Counted from the first letter of the stretch, positions 22,886 through 35,100 are shown. The stretch: DNA of 64,000 nucleotides from Anthopleura xanthogrammica (GCA_964019055.1 OZ025220.1:3875978-3939977), one strand, 5' to 3'. The notes: generated by a model from the sequence alone, not told the origin. A program made the numbers and translations.

Positions 22886-24647
22886 TGATTATGAAATATG
22901 GAATCTTGTTTTGACATCAGAATTCCTCGCGTGAGGCTCGCTGGCCGTCAAAGATATTTGTTCAAAGAACTAAGTCTTTTACTAAGTCTTAGCCTTTTTC
23001 TTGAAATGGGATCAAAAACAAAAACTCAAAGCTTCAAATATCTCTTTTTTGGTTTACAAGTATTGAAGAAAAAGATGATAACAATGTAAAATGCAGTAAA
23101 AACGACAAACAACTAACCAAGTTTTTCTGACAATGTTTGCCGAAGCAACGTCCTTGGCTTGTCTGAGAGTTTCTCCAGCTAGTTCACACATTTTTTGTCG
23201 ATTTTTTACGAAATATTAGGTAACATTAATGAATTTACCTTCTATGAAGTGTTTTCTACGGAACTGAAATATTATTCTTGCAGTATAATCAGGTTTTTCT
23301 GGTCTACAGGCCACTTTTTCTCTCACTGAAGTTTCAGTCAGTCACAAAACTTCATCGTAAGATTAAGAATCTTCCCTCGCTAAATCTTCTTTAGCAAGTC
23401 GCTAAAGTCGAAAAATTTTTTTTGTTCACTTTAAGACAGACATGACTTCGATTAAACGTATTTTTCGCATTGCAAAAATAAGAAAAAATGCTTCTTGATC
23501 CATCTTTGACTGCATTATTGCGATTTTTTCTGTGCATTTGTGGGTAAGCAAAGCGCGCGGGAACCCTGTGCATAGTGGTACACGGACGGACGTATGTATG
23601 TATTTATGGACAATAGAATGACGTAATCAAGCCATGAAAAATCAACTCGATGGGTTACCATTTTTTCTTAAGTATGGTGCTCCGCTCGCGCGGGCCTTGG
23701 GCCCGCGCGGGAGCTCCGCTAAAAAAAATAACGAAAGCTTAGGAACAAAATGAGTTTATGAGCTGAAAGTACAACAACGTTTTTGTATTGGAGAAGCTAG
23801 GCGATGCATTTAATCAAAATCTAAATATTTTATAGATTTTTCAATATTTAGAATTTTTGCATATTTTAGAAACATCAAAAAAAGCCAATATGGAGGCAAG
23901 AAAAAATCAAATTGCTACATGGACTGGGATCAATTGAGTATAACCACGCTGAAGTACAATATCTCTATTTCAAATAACTGCAATAAAATTTTTGGGCTAC
24001 TGAAAATTTCACCTCTCAAATCTTAAAATGTTTACAATGCTAAGGTCAAAATTGCGCCACTGCCGCGTATTGCGTGACATACCTTCAGGTGCAAAATCGG
24101 AGAAAATAAATCCAAATCACTGAATCTGGTCGTTCTTTTCAATAAATACAGTAAAGTACAATACCAGTGATATTTCCTTTTCCATTTTACTCAATTTGGA
24201 CGAGCTTTACACTGAAATCCTTGGCTCTACTTCTTTATGGTTCTAATCGAGAGGCATGGCCAACAACAGTCGTTTACTATTTGAAGATAAATCCAAAAAA
24301 TATTTTAATATTAAAATATGTCAAATTATGTTAGATAAGGAATTTATGGGGAACAAATTAATGACCAAGAAAATATTCCCATTCTACAAACAGACAGGCT
24401 AACTTTGGTATTAAGGGTGGAACATCTAGCTGTCAAACGTTCTCAAATATTATTGATAAATCAAACGATAGGACTGTTTTTATATTATATATATTTTTAT
24501 TCTCAAAGGTAAAAGCCTAGCTAGTTCCTATTGAATATCGTGTAGGTATAACACTACACCCGCTGTCCCATCATATGGAAACCTTCATTTGGCCTGTTTG
24601 TTGTTGTCAATATTCATAAACTCAGAGTTGATATATTCAGTATAAAC
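22886..24647. other. non-coding; short GC-rich palindrome at 23687-23709
   Basis: AT-rich sequence without exons I can support. A perfect GC-rich hairpin (CGCGCGGGCC, loop TTG, GGCCCGCGCG) sits at 23687-23709 inside 'gctccgctcgcgcgggcc', a context that looks like part of a dispersed repeat. Confidence 0.45.
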
Positions 24648-24901
24648 CTAATTGCAAGAACGTTGTCATATGAAAACAACAAAATAACAAAATAACAATT
24701 AGGGATTAATTAGAAATATTTGTTTCTAAAGCCCCCTGGATTGATGAGAATAGCTGGTTAGTATAATATACCAATACGATCATCTCACAAATGTCAGTCT
24801 GTATACCTTCAAAACAGTGAAATAATTACGCCTGGTAAACAAAAATAATGAATCCCTATTTGTTATTTTTCATTTTTATATGACAACGTTCTTGCAGTTA
24901 G
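24648..24901. mobile_element. 254-bp MITE with ~50-bp TIRs
   Basis: The left end ctaattgcaagaacgttgtc and right end gacaacgttcttgcagttag are reverse complements with one mismatch in 20 bp. Pairing continues inward (atatgaaaa against tttttatat, and attagggatt against aatccctatt). It lies downstream of the last TLDc exon and upstream of the retrotransposon in minus-strand order. Confidence 0.85.
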
Positions 24902-25151
24902 CTGCATCATTTTGAGAAAATAGTTATCCAAGTAACTTTATTCCCCTTCTAATCTCATTGATCCAAATACTTTAACTGTTTAGAGAGTTTTTAGACAAAA
25001 CATTCTAGAGTTAGAATTTTTAATTTCCTATTTCTGTCAGCTTTACATCGTTCTTATCCCATTTTCTTGCTATCATATATATTTATATTTTTTATCTTCT
25101 TTCTTTTCGAAAGTTTTTTAAATAGCATGAAAAGTTACTTGCTAGACTTAC

Positions 25152-25385
25152 CTGTTGACCATGGTACATCAGAGTATCCTCCCCATACGTAATCTTTTTT
25201 TCTAGCTATGGTGACGGTTGGTGCCTTACCGTCACATTGAGGATGGAAGGTTTTGATGACATCAAAGCCGTCTTTCCTTCCTGACCAACATCGTATCCAC
25301 TGAATGTTCATGACATCCTCATGTTGTTTCATGAAACCCTTCAAAGCTGCAAGATAGCTGGCGTTCTAATAGTCCGTGAGGATGT
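25152..25385 (-). CDS. exon 4: TLDc domain start, with in-frame TAG
   Basis: In the phase required by exon 3 this exon reads ILTDY, TAG (25366-25368), then NASYLAALKGFMKQ. It continues through QWIRCWSGRKDGFDV, FHPQCDGKAPTVTI and YVWGGYSDVPWS, a good match to the N-terminal part of TLDc domains. The donor ACAG|GTAAGT is strong. The stop replaces a probable Gln codon (CAG to TAG). An acceptor just after the stop (TATTAG|AAC) would break the phase. Confidence 0.7.
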
Positions 25386-27924
25386 CTGATTCGTTAACTA
25401 TAGTAAAGTGTAGTAAAATATGATTAAAATATTGAAAAAAATCTACACATATACAAAAGAGAAATGAATCCCTTCTGCCATGATGGCTTTTATGGCTCTC
25501 TTTGCAATATGCATGCGAGGATATGAAACTTACTTTTAACATTGCGACAGGTCCTCCCGTTGCCAAAGTAACCATCTTTGCACGTGTAGTTGAACGAGCG
25601 AATGGTGTTGGTGCAAATGGCGTTGACACTACAGTTATGCTGTCCTGTGGTGCATTCATCGACATCTGTTCATGAAATGATCATATTGTAAATACAAACC
25701 TGCAGTTATAATGAGCGTCTTTATCGACTCTTGTTTATTCATTTCAACAATATTATACAGGGAAATGTCATTTAACAATCTAGTTTAAAGAGAACCCTTA
25801 TGATTCCCCGATATGGAATCATGCATATGATACAAACGTACGAAGTTACGTGAAAAATTGCTTTCAGTTTCAAATTGACTGAATGCGCGCTTCTGATATT
25901 TTAGCTACTAATAGTTGGAAATATGGGATTTAGGCAAGCTTACTTGTAATCAGTAGTTGTTTGTGGTAAAAGAACCTGAAAAGAAAGTTCTAGCGCTTAG
26001 AGAACCTATGGATGTGAGACTGTTTACACGGTTCAATGTCATTTAATGATACCTTCGCAATCCTTGCCTTCAAAGGGAGGTCTTGAGCACAAACATTCAT
26101 AGGTGTCATTATCGTAGTCAGGGATGCAAGTGAAGTTGTGAAGACAGGGAGACGTGCTGCAGTTGGACTACAAAAATAATATGCAAGAATGAATGAATAA
26201 ATCAGCCTCAAAGCATAATAAACAAATAAATGATACACGATAGTTACTGGACTACTCATTACAATCAAGCTAATAAAGCCGTGAACACCTAAAATATGTC
26301 TAGAATGTTTATTAGTATTGTTTTCTAACCCATCTAATCATACTAGCTGCCAAAGATCGTTATCACTTAACTAGCTTTTAAAGTATGAATTTGCTTATCA
26401 GGAAAACTATTTGAATCCCAAAGCTATTCCTGTTTTGCTTAGAGTATATGTGCATAAAAGCAAATATCTTTCCGTATGTAAACAAACACATATGTTGAAA
26501 AGGATTCAGTGATAGTGATATTTAAGTGTTTGTAACTATCGAGTGTGATTCGTTACAAAACAGTAAACATTCCGAGACATATTTTAGCTATTCATAGTTT
26601 TCTTAGTTCAACAGTAACATGCTTCTGTCAAACAAAAATAATCAGTCGGTACTGAAAGCAGTGAATAAACAAATTCCAACGGGGAAACTCACAAATACAG
26701 TATTCCTATGTTTATGAAAATTGCTAAGGATATAAAAAGGATATATTTTCTCCCAAAATACAGAGACTGATAGAGCTAGTAATGTTTGGTGTTGAGTAAA
26801 ATGACGTCGTAAAAATATGATACTTCCCATTGGGATATGAAGAAAAAACTGGCTACTTTTGGCAAAAACATTTTAAACATTTTTTAAATTTACAATTTTT
26901 AAAGCAAAGTTTAATTCTGATTCCGAACATGAAAAGAAAAATAAGGTATCCCGAGCTCCTTTTCGAGATAATTAGCATTTAATGGATGGCTACGCGCGAG
27001 TTTCTAAAGCAAATTCGCCATTTCAGTGCTCTCAAAAATCTCATAAAGTCGAACATGCGTGAGAAAAATTAGTTTAAAAAAATTGATGTAACGTAGATTT
27101 TTAGAAGTTCCTTCAATTAAGCTTATAAAAAGTATAGAGTCCCGTGCAAAATTTGAGGGTTTGGCCCTGTTGAAGTTCAAAACGTGTATGGTTCCTCAAT
27201 AAAAGTTCATATTTTATTCAGCGGTTTTTGTGCGTGCGCTCAACGTGGGCTCAAATCGAGCGTTCAAAAGGCATTCACCTTAACCAGAATTTATTACATC
27301 TTTCAGTAAAATTTCAGCCGAGTTAAATTTCGGACGATGTTTGTACAAGTTATCCTTTATTAATGTGTTATGTTTAAGGTCTTGCCGGGATTCAAAAACC
27401 TAATTAAAATACGCAGCTACAACTGATATTTCTACGCCGTTCAAAACAAAACAAAAAAGGTCTTTACTACATAAGGGTTATCTTCAAGGAGTAAAATTTC
27501 GACTGGATTTGGAATGTAAACCTTAAGATATAAAATTGACCAAAGACGTTTTTTTCATCTTTTTAATCATTCGATATTCTTATATTCTGATTTAACTTTC
27601 ACACTTTCCCCCCTCTTATTTGCTATCTTTAATTTCTGATTTAGTTTTGTCTGTTTTGGAAAAGACAATCAGAAAACTTAATATGCATTATTTATGTGGC
27701 ATACAATTTTTTGACTCGATACTCAAGAATAAAAGAGGACTTTACTCGAAGTTAAAGTACTTTAAAAAATATGTATATATGTTAATATGATTGAAATTTC
27801 TCTTGTTACAATGAGGATCCTGTTATTATTTCCTTGTAAGGTAGTTCTGTAACTTGTGTTCTTTAACTTGTGTAACAATTAAGTGTGTCATAGAATATTT
27901 TTTTTGGAAATCTAAAAGGGTTTT

Positions 27925-27971
<47 letters not shown>

Positions 27972-28397
27972 ATACAAACATATACTGAAATTTTTCAAAC
28001 TCACCCTTATGCTGTAGTGGTCAAAACCTGGATTACTGCTTTCATACTTGGACGAAGAGTTGTATTTATCAGTTGGCAACAGCTCACAGAGGTAATGGGC
28101 TTTCCCTTGGTAAAAGAAGATGGGCTGTTTTCCAAAGTTGAATGAAAGACAAGACATGTTTCTGGCACAACCAACAGAACATTCCTTGTAATTCTGTGCG
28201 TGGAACTGGTGTGCGTTTTCTACTTCTAGTTTACTGTTTGGGTGAAAAAGGAAATGTGCGTAGCTGAATTGTGGTGTTCGGTAAAGAGACTTGTTCACTG
28301 CAATCTGAATCATTTCCGAAGGCGTTAAATCAATAGATAAAGATGCGATTTGGAGGAGAAAGAAACTCAAGAACGCGACGATAAAGGAAGGCATCAT
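25152..28397 (-). CDS. secreted PAN-like / EGF / EGF / TLDc protein, 3' end not found
   Basis: Four phase-consistent exons on the minus strand: 28397-28005, 26167-26053, 25665-25534 and 25385-25152. Order of parts: cleavable signal peptide, PAN/apple-like cysteine region, EGF-like domain, calcium-binding-type EGF domain, start of a TLDc domain. Secreted EGF plus TLDc architectures are common in corals, so an extracellular matrix or adhesion role is a reasonable inference. Two oddities: the TLDc exon has an in-frame TAG (25366-25368) close to its start, and the remaining TLDc exons were not found downstream, where a MITE and a retrotransposon sit. The copy may therefore be broken. Confidence 0.65.
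25534..25665 (-). CDS. exon 3: calcium-binding EGF-like domain
   Basis: Starts by completing DVDEC, the calcium-binding EGF signature, and contains six cysteines ending with GYFGNGRTC. The donor A|GTAAGT is strong. Phase 1 on both sides, the symmetric class typical of extracellular modules. Confidence 0.85.
26053..26167 (-). CDS. exon 2: EGF-like domain
   Basis: Bounded by TTTGTAG and GTATCA. Six cysteines are in EGF order within SNCSTSPCLHNFTC, then DTYECLCSRPPFEGKDC. The domain is carried on a single exon, as is usual for shuffled EGF modules. Confidence 0.85.
27927..27969. repeat. (TA)n dinucleotide microsatellite
   Basis: About 21 perfect TA units, in intron 1 of the PAN-EGF-TLDc gene, 36 bp past the exon 1 donor. 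Confidence 0.95.
28005..28397 (-). CDS. exon 1: signal peptide and PAN/apple-like domain
   Basis: 131 codons from ATG 28397 to AGG|GTGAGT. Residues 1-20 are a hydrophobic signal peptide (FIVAFLSFFLLQIASL). Cys73, Cys77, Cys83 and Cys104 lie in KECSVGCARNMSCLSFNFG and HYLCELLPTDKY, the C-x3-C-x5-C spacing followed by 'C-L' seen in PAN/apple domains. Three N-glycosylation sequons are visible (NKS, NMS, NSS). Confidence 0.7.
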
Positions 28398-28439
28398 CTT
28401 TGACGCTGGGACTCGATGCTTTCAGTGAGCTAACACCCT

Positions 28440-28992
28440 TCAAATGGGACTAGCGGATGAGCTTGGCTAGTAATATATGATATACACCCTGGGCTGCACT
28501 ACACTAAACCTAGGCAAGTAGGTGATGACGTGAGAAAATCAACAACAAAAAAACAAACAAACAAAAACCAGGAAGTTCTAGTGAGTAAGTAAACACATTG
28601 TGCCAATTAGTTTTTTTGAAATTTGGAAAAAACAGTTACTACAACATATTTGGCTTCAAAGAATGCATTAAAACATCAGGTCGTTATTTTTGAGCTACAA
28701 CTCGAACAAACCCCGGCTACTATTTCGAAGAAAACGTTTGAGGTTTATCAAAACTGTTTGCGTCTATTTTAAGAAATAATTTCACGAGTGCTTGCCCGGA
28801 GTCGCTTTCAAGAAACCCAAATTTAGAATTTTTTTTAAATGCATGTAAATGAATCAATCGAATTCAGACTTTGAGATAATATTGCTTGTAACGTTAAAAA
28901 GACATTATATGAGGATTTTTTAAAATAAGACTTCGAACAGTTTTTGAAATTTTTAGAAAAGCGTCGAAATGAGTTTCTGTCTATAAGTTAAA
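28440..28992. other. 5' flank of the PAN-EGF-TLDc gene, no recognised feature
   Basis: AT-rich sequence upstream of ATG 28397 on the minus strand. Promoter elements cannot be assigned with confidence. Confidence 0.35.
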
Positions 28993-29091
28993 CACTAATG
29001 AATAACTAATGAAAAACTAATGAATCACTAATGAATCACTAATGAATCACTAATGAATCACTAATGAATCACTAATGAATCACTAATGAAT
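28993..29091. repeat. 11-bp minisatellite (actaatgaatc)n
   Basis: About nine copies. The first three vary (aataactaatg, aaaaactaatg) and the last six are perfect, suggesting recent expansion at one end. Confidence 0.9.
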
Positions 29092-30268
29092 TTGTTCTCG
29101 AGACTGGGAAAGAGCTCTTCTCCCAAACGTTTGAGGAAGTGAGCATAATAGTACTAGAAAGATCTTACAATATTTGAAAGCGATTTGATTGAGCCGTTCT
29201 AAGCCAAAGAGAGCGATTCTTTTCAACGCCCAAAAGGCGAGAGTCAATTTTTATCATTGTCAAGATAGAGTTGTTTCTTGTTGACGTAGGTTTGCGTACT
29301 TTACGAACTTGGATATGTGATAAATACATAAAAATTAGAACTTTGTTTGCTATTGTTTGAGGAAGCTTATTATATAAAACAAAAGACTCTTCTTTAAACA
29401 CAAGCTCAAAAGCTTCACGTGAACTTTTTCTGTCATACTTTGACTGTGTAATTATTTCACCTGATGACGGTTTTGAATTAAACCGAAATAAAACGCTCCT
29501 CATCGTTTTCTGCTTTTCTTGATTGAATTGTGTTTCATGTTAACTCTATCATCACAGGCTTTAAGTCGTGGTTTTCTTATTTTTGGGTGGATTTTAGGTT
29601 CTTTTTGGCGGAATTTTTATAGAAAATAACATTATTTTGGAAAACTTTTCGCCATCTTGAATTCAGAAAGTGGAAACTGATTCTTTATTCTGATTGGCTA
29701 AAATCCGGCATGAAAAATTAAGATACATTTTCGAATATCCAAACCAGAATTATAAGAAAAATTCAGGAAAGAGAGATCTGGGTAATTTAAAAGTTTTGTC
29801 TTTCTTTTAAAAATTCCCAAAAGTTTCTTGACAATGGATTGTTTATGTTTGCGAATTAGCGATTTGAAGTTAAAAGGTAGCACGCCGAGAAAACCCCATC
29901 GAGCCACCTTAATTACGGCTATCAAAGAAAACAGCCAAGAATGAAGTAGTTTGGCTCCCATCCAGCTGCACGAAAAACTGTACTAACCACGAAAAGTTTT
30001 TGTAATTCAAGCGGCCCTTGCTCCAGTTAGTGAAAGTCATCGCGAGGAATTCAATGATATGGGGATCGTAAACGAAGATTTTAGCAAGGATTCGCTTTAA
30101 TTTTTTCATACATCACATACTGCAACTTTTCTCCCTAAATTCTTCATCGAAACGCGTTTTTTTTTGTATTGGGAAGAGACCGGGAGCTAAGGCCGCTTGG
30201 CTAAGCATCGAAGAGAGCTTTGATTAGTCAGTTAGTGCGTGCACAAGACAGCTGCATGTTATGTAGTG

Positions 30269-30368
30269 TTTAATAAACAAGCAGGAGTGTTTTATCAGGA
30301 TTTAAGACCACGAGGCGTAGCCGAGTGGTTTTAGACCTGATAAAACACGATCTGCGAGTTTATTGAAC
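30269..30368. repeat. 100-bp inverted-repeat hairpin
   Basis: Left arm (ttaataaacaagcagg, then agtgttttatcagg, then accac) pairs with right arm (gtggttttagacctgataaa, then acacgatctgcgagtttatt). A solo half-copy with the same 'gcgggagtgttttatc' phrase is present at about 5652-5690. Confidence 0.8.
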
Positions 30369-30517
30369 GGCTTCAAAAACCCACGGGAATAATTAATGAG
30401 GTTTGAACGGCCTTACAATCCCATGCCAAAAGAAATAAAACGAAAAATTATGATTAATCAGTTCTCTAGGGAAAAATTCCTTAATGGACCTAAATCAACA
30501 TATTTTTTAAAAACTGC

Positions 30518-30985
30518 ATGGTTAATACTTATTACGTAGGTATTCATTCTCGTCAAGGCTCTCCGGCCAACGATCGACCTAGAATGCCTCCAAAGCGGAT
30601 CTTTCGCGAATCAAAAAGTGCATTAGAAGAGCAAGCTTTTCTAGAGAAATCTGTTCCTAGCTCCACACGCTATGTAACAAAATGGTCAGTCAAGATTTTT
30701 GTTTCTTGGCAAAGTGGAAGGCCAAATAAAAATCCTGGTTTAAAAGAGATTGGATTTAAAGCCGAGATTGAAAAAATTCAATGTCTTGACATTAATATGG
30801 TGAATATGACGGCCGAGTCCTTGAACTTTTGGCTGACGAAGTTTGTCCAAGAGATTTGCAAAGAGGATGGACAGTGATATCCCCCTAGATCTTTGTATAG
30901 CATAATATGTGGAATGCAACGTCATTTGGATGAGGGTAATGGAGCTGAAGCAGTTCGACTGCTGAATAAAGATGACAGAAAGTAA
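30518..30985 (+). pseudogene. KIAA1958/DUF3504-like (Crypton-related) pseudogene fragment
   Basis: The frame from 30518 reads through TRYVTKWSVKIFVSWQSGR, LNFWLTKFVQEICKEDGQ, a TGA stop (30875-30877), and then in the same frame YPPRSLYSIICGMQRHLDE and AVRLLNKDD, ending at TAA 30983-30985. The order 'W-V-F-W...LN-WL-FV-EV-DG-YPP-LY-GQRHL' is the N-terminal region of the KIAA1958/ZMYM/QRICH1-type DUF3504 family. That family derives from Crypton tyrosine recombinases, and its members are very abundant in cnidarian genomes. The in-frame stop and the abrupt end make this a degraded, truncated copy. Confidence 0.7.
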
Positions 30986-31540
30986 AACATTGTATTTCTT
31001 TTATCACTTAAGTTTTCAGTATACTAGTGCTTAAGCAGTAATATTTCAGTTATAAATACATACCAGGAGGGAGGGGGCGTCTCCAGGCTAGACCTTTGTT
31101 TCGACATCACTACCAGTGTGACGTCACGACTCGGATCGCTGAGTTTCTAAAATGGCGCCCAACTGAAAACTTCGAAGTGTGGTAAAAATAGTAGATTTTC
31201 TGCGTTTTTTCTGACCTTCTTGACATACCAGTACTTTAGATAGTGACCGAAAAGATTAATTTCTCAGTTCGTGAAGTATTTTGTTTTGATTTCCTGTAAT
31301 CTAGACATTTTCATGTAATCTTCATGAACAATCGTAATGGCGGCCGTCGTTGTTGTCGGCCAGTCGAACTGGAGTGAACGTAAATATATGCTCAGTTTGG
31401 TTTCGTTTCTCAACCAAAATAGGAGGTTCTACAAAGCTGATATTATGCTAGGTATATATGAAATTTGTTTTTTTTTCGCTGCGTGGTTGTTCTTATCAAT
31501 CTGTTCAAAGATTGATGCTACGAATGACACGTCCTAATCG

Positions 31541-31615
31541 ATGTACATGGGTTGGCTCAAATGGTGCTTACTCTGTAAAGATGAGAAAGGAAATCGCCAT
31601 ATGGAACGTGTAAAG
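31541..31615 (+). CDS. possible short first exon, unknown gene
   Basis: ATG at 31541 opens 25 codons, including WLKWCLLCKDEKGNRH, to a strong donor AAG|GTAAGT at 31615/31616. A TGACGTCA (CRE-like) site occurs about 420 bp upstream near 31120. No downstream exon could be found before the satellite begins at 32151, so this may be a false exon or a gene interrupted by the array. Confidence 0.25.
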
Positions 31616-32150
31616 GTAAGTGGATGTCCTTAAGTTCATTACTCTTAGCTTGTTTGGTTGTAAAGTATTGTTTAAGCACAGCTTTTTCAGTGGAATGATT
31701 CAAGATTCAAGCTTATCATGAATCCCCTTGTATTGTTGTTGTTCTCCTGTCTATCAGTCTTTGACTTTTAATCCCAAGTATTCATGGAATTTTCCCTGGT
31801 CAATTTGGTGTCCTAGAATTTTCAAGCTAAAAGGGCAAACGTAGTCTTCCAACCAGTGTAGATTAATTTTATTTGGTAATATAAACATCATTTCTTTGCA
31901 CTGTTGAATTTTAAGGCCTTCTGATATTAGTAGCTGACAAAATGACACTTTTATAGGAGTTGTAGTGGTAGTGTGTGTGAGTGACAGTGGACCAAATTGG
32001 AAACCAGTATTCATTTACTGATTTTGTATCCCACTATTAAAAAAAGTGATTTATAGTCTTGTTCAATTCTCAAGGCTTTCATAAAGAAAGAATGACAACC
32101 TGTGCAAAATAATGTAACAAGAGGTTTCAGAGAGTGGTTTCAGTAAAATT

Positions 32151-35100
32151 CTAATTTTATCTCAAGAGGTATTTTCATGAGCAAAAAGTGGGGGTTTCAG
32201 CACACAGGACACGCCGTCAGCGAAAAACCTGGTTTTGAGAGCCAAAATGGCCATTTTTCAGTTTTTTGGGCTAAAAAGCTTTTTTTTTCAGCAAAACAGT
32301 GTTTTGGACATCCAAAATGTGCTTTTCTCGGCCAAAACGTGCGTTTAGCAGTGAAAACGTCGTGTTTTGACCAAAAGAAAATTCTCAGCAAATTTCAGAT
32401 TTTCTCAGCAAAAAACACCTTTTTTGACCAAAAAGTACCCCCACTCCGCCAAAACCCCATTTTTTCCCGCCAAAAAGTCGTGTTTTTATCTCAAGAGGTA
32501 TTTTCATGAGCAAAAAGTGGGGGTTTCAGCACACAGGACACGCCGTCAGCGAAAAACCTGGTTTTGAGAGCCAAAATGGCCATTTTTCAGTTTTTTGGGC
32601 TAAAAAGCTTTTTTTTTCAGCAAAACAGTGTTTTGGACATCCAAAATGTGCTTTTCTCGGCCAAAACGTGCATTTAGCAGTGAAAACGTCGTGTTTTGAC
32701 CAAAAGAAAATTCTCAGCAAATTTCAGATTTTCTCAGCAAAAAACACCTTTTTTGACCAAAAAGTACCCCCCTCAGCCAAAACCCCATTTTTTTCCGCCA
32801 AAAAGTCGTGTTTTTATCTCAAGAGGTATTTTCATGAGCAAAAAGTGGGGGTTTCAGCACACAGGACACGCCGTCAGCGAAAAACCTGGTTTTGAGAGCC
32901 AAAATGGCCATTTTTCAGTTTTTTGGGCTAAAAAGCTTTTTTTTTTCAGCAAAACAGTGTTTTGGACATCCAAAATGTGCTTTTCTCGGCCAAAACGTGC
33001 GTTTAGCAGTGAAAACGTCGTGTTTTGACCAAAAGAAAATTCTCAGCAAATTTCAGATTTTGTCAGCAAAAAACACCTTTTTTGACCAAAAAGTACCCCC
33101 ACTCAGCCAAAACCCCATTTTTTCCCGCCAAAAAGTCGTGTTTTTATCTCAAGAGGTATTTTCATGAGCAAAAAGTGGGGGTTTCAGCACACAGGACACG
33201 CCGTCAGCGAAAAACCTGGTTTTGAGTGCCAAAATGGCCATTTTTCAGTTTTTTGGGCTAAAAAGCTTTTTTTTTCAGCAAAACAGTGTTTTGGACATCC
33301 AAAATGTGCTTTTCTCGGCCAAAACGTGCGTTTAGCAGTGAAAACGTCGTGTTTTGACCAAAAGAAAATTCTCAGCAAATTTCAGATTTTCTCAGCAAAA
33401 AACACCTTTTTTGACCAAAAAGTACCCCCACTCAGCCAAAACCCCATTTTTTTCCGCCAAAAAGTCGTGTTTTTATCTCAAGAGGTATTTTCATGAGCAA
33501 AAAGTGGGGGTTTCAGCACACAGGACACGCCGTCAGCGAAAAACCTGGTTTTGAGAGCCAAAATGGCCATTTTTCAGTTTTTTGGGCTAAAAAGCTTTTT
33601 TTTTCAGCAAAACAGTGTTTTGGACATCCAACATGTGCTTTTCTCGGCCAAAACGTGCGTTTAGCAGTGAAAACGTCGTGTTTTGACCAAAAGAAAATTC
33701 TCAGCAAATTTCAGATTTTCTCAGCAAAAAACTCCTTTTTTGACCAAAAAGTACCCCCACTCAGCCAAAACCCCATTTTTTTCCGCCAAAAAGTCGTGTT
33801 TTTATCTCAAGAGGTATTTTCATGAGCAAAAAGTGGGGGTTTCAGCACACAGGACACGCCGTCAGCGAAAAACCTGGTTTTGAGAGCCAAAATGGCCATT
33901 TTTCAGTTTTTTGGGCTAAAAAGCTTTTTTTTTCAGCAAAACAGTGTTTTGGACATCCAAAATGTGCTTTTCTCGGCCAAAACGTGCGTTTAGCAGTGAA
34001 AACGTCGTGTTTTGACCAAAAGAAAATTCTCAGCAAATTTCAGATTTTCTCAGCAAAAAACACCTTTTTTGACCAAAAAGTACCCCCACTCAGCCAAAAC
34101 CCCATTTTTTTCCGTCAAAAAGTCGTGTTTTTATCTCAAGAGGTATTTTCATGAGCAAAAAGTGGGGGTTTCAGCACACAGGACACGCCGTCAGCGAAAA
34201 ACCTGGTTTTGAGAGCCAAAATGGCCATTTTTCAGTTTTTTGGGCTAAAAAGCTTTTTTTTTCAGCAAAACAGTGTTTTGGACATCCAAAATGTGCTTTT
34301 CTCGGCCAAAACGTGCGTTTAGCAGTGAAAACGTCGTGTTTTGACCAAAAGAAAATTCTCAGCAAATTTCAGATTTTCTCAGCAAAAAACACCTTTTTTG
34401 ACCAAAAAGTACCCCCACTCAGCCAAAACCCCATTTTTTCCCGCCAAAAAGTCGTGTTTTTATCTCAAGAGGTATTTTCATGAGCAAAAAGTGGGGGTTT
34501 CAGTACACAGGACTCGCCGTCAGCGAAAAACCTGGTTTTGAGAGCCAAAATGGCCATTTTTCAGTTTTTTGGGCTAAAAAGCTTTTTTTTTCAGCAAAAC
34601 AGTGTTTTGGACATCCAAAATGTGCTTTTCTCGGCCAAAACGTGCGTTTAGCAGTGAAAACGTCGTGTTTTGACCAAAAGAAAATTCTCAGCAAATTTCA
34701 GATTTTGTCAGCAAAAAACACCTTTTTTGACCAAAAAGTACCCCCACTCAGCCAAAACCCCATTTTTTTCCGCCAAAAAGTCGTGTTTTCATCTCAAGAG
34801 GTATTTTCATGAGCAAAAAGTGGGGGTTTCAGCACACAGGACACGCCGTCAGCGAAAAACCTGGTTTTGAGAGCCAAAATGGCCATTTTTCAGTTTTTTG
34901 GGCTAAAAAGCTTTTTTTTTCAGCAAAACAGTGTTTTGGACATCCAAAATGTGCTTTTCTCGGCCAAAACGTGCGTTTAGCAGTGAAAACGTCGTGTTTT
35001 GACCAAAAGAAAATTCTCAGCAAATTTCAGATTTTGTCAGCAAAAAACACCTTTTATGACCAAAAAGTACCCCCACTCAGCCAAAACCCCATTTTTTCCG

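Noticed and set aside
29165..29503. 112-codon minus-strand ORF, vaguely like the C-terminal tail of a non-LTR ORF2
   Set aside because: The similarity (LYNKLP-like phrase) is too short to support and no RT motifs lie nearby.
31754..32014. 86-codon minus-strand ORF with HQID...LGLKV, reminiscent of retroelement RT linkers
   Set aside because: No catalytic motif or neighbouring domain; insufficient evidence.
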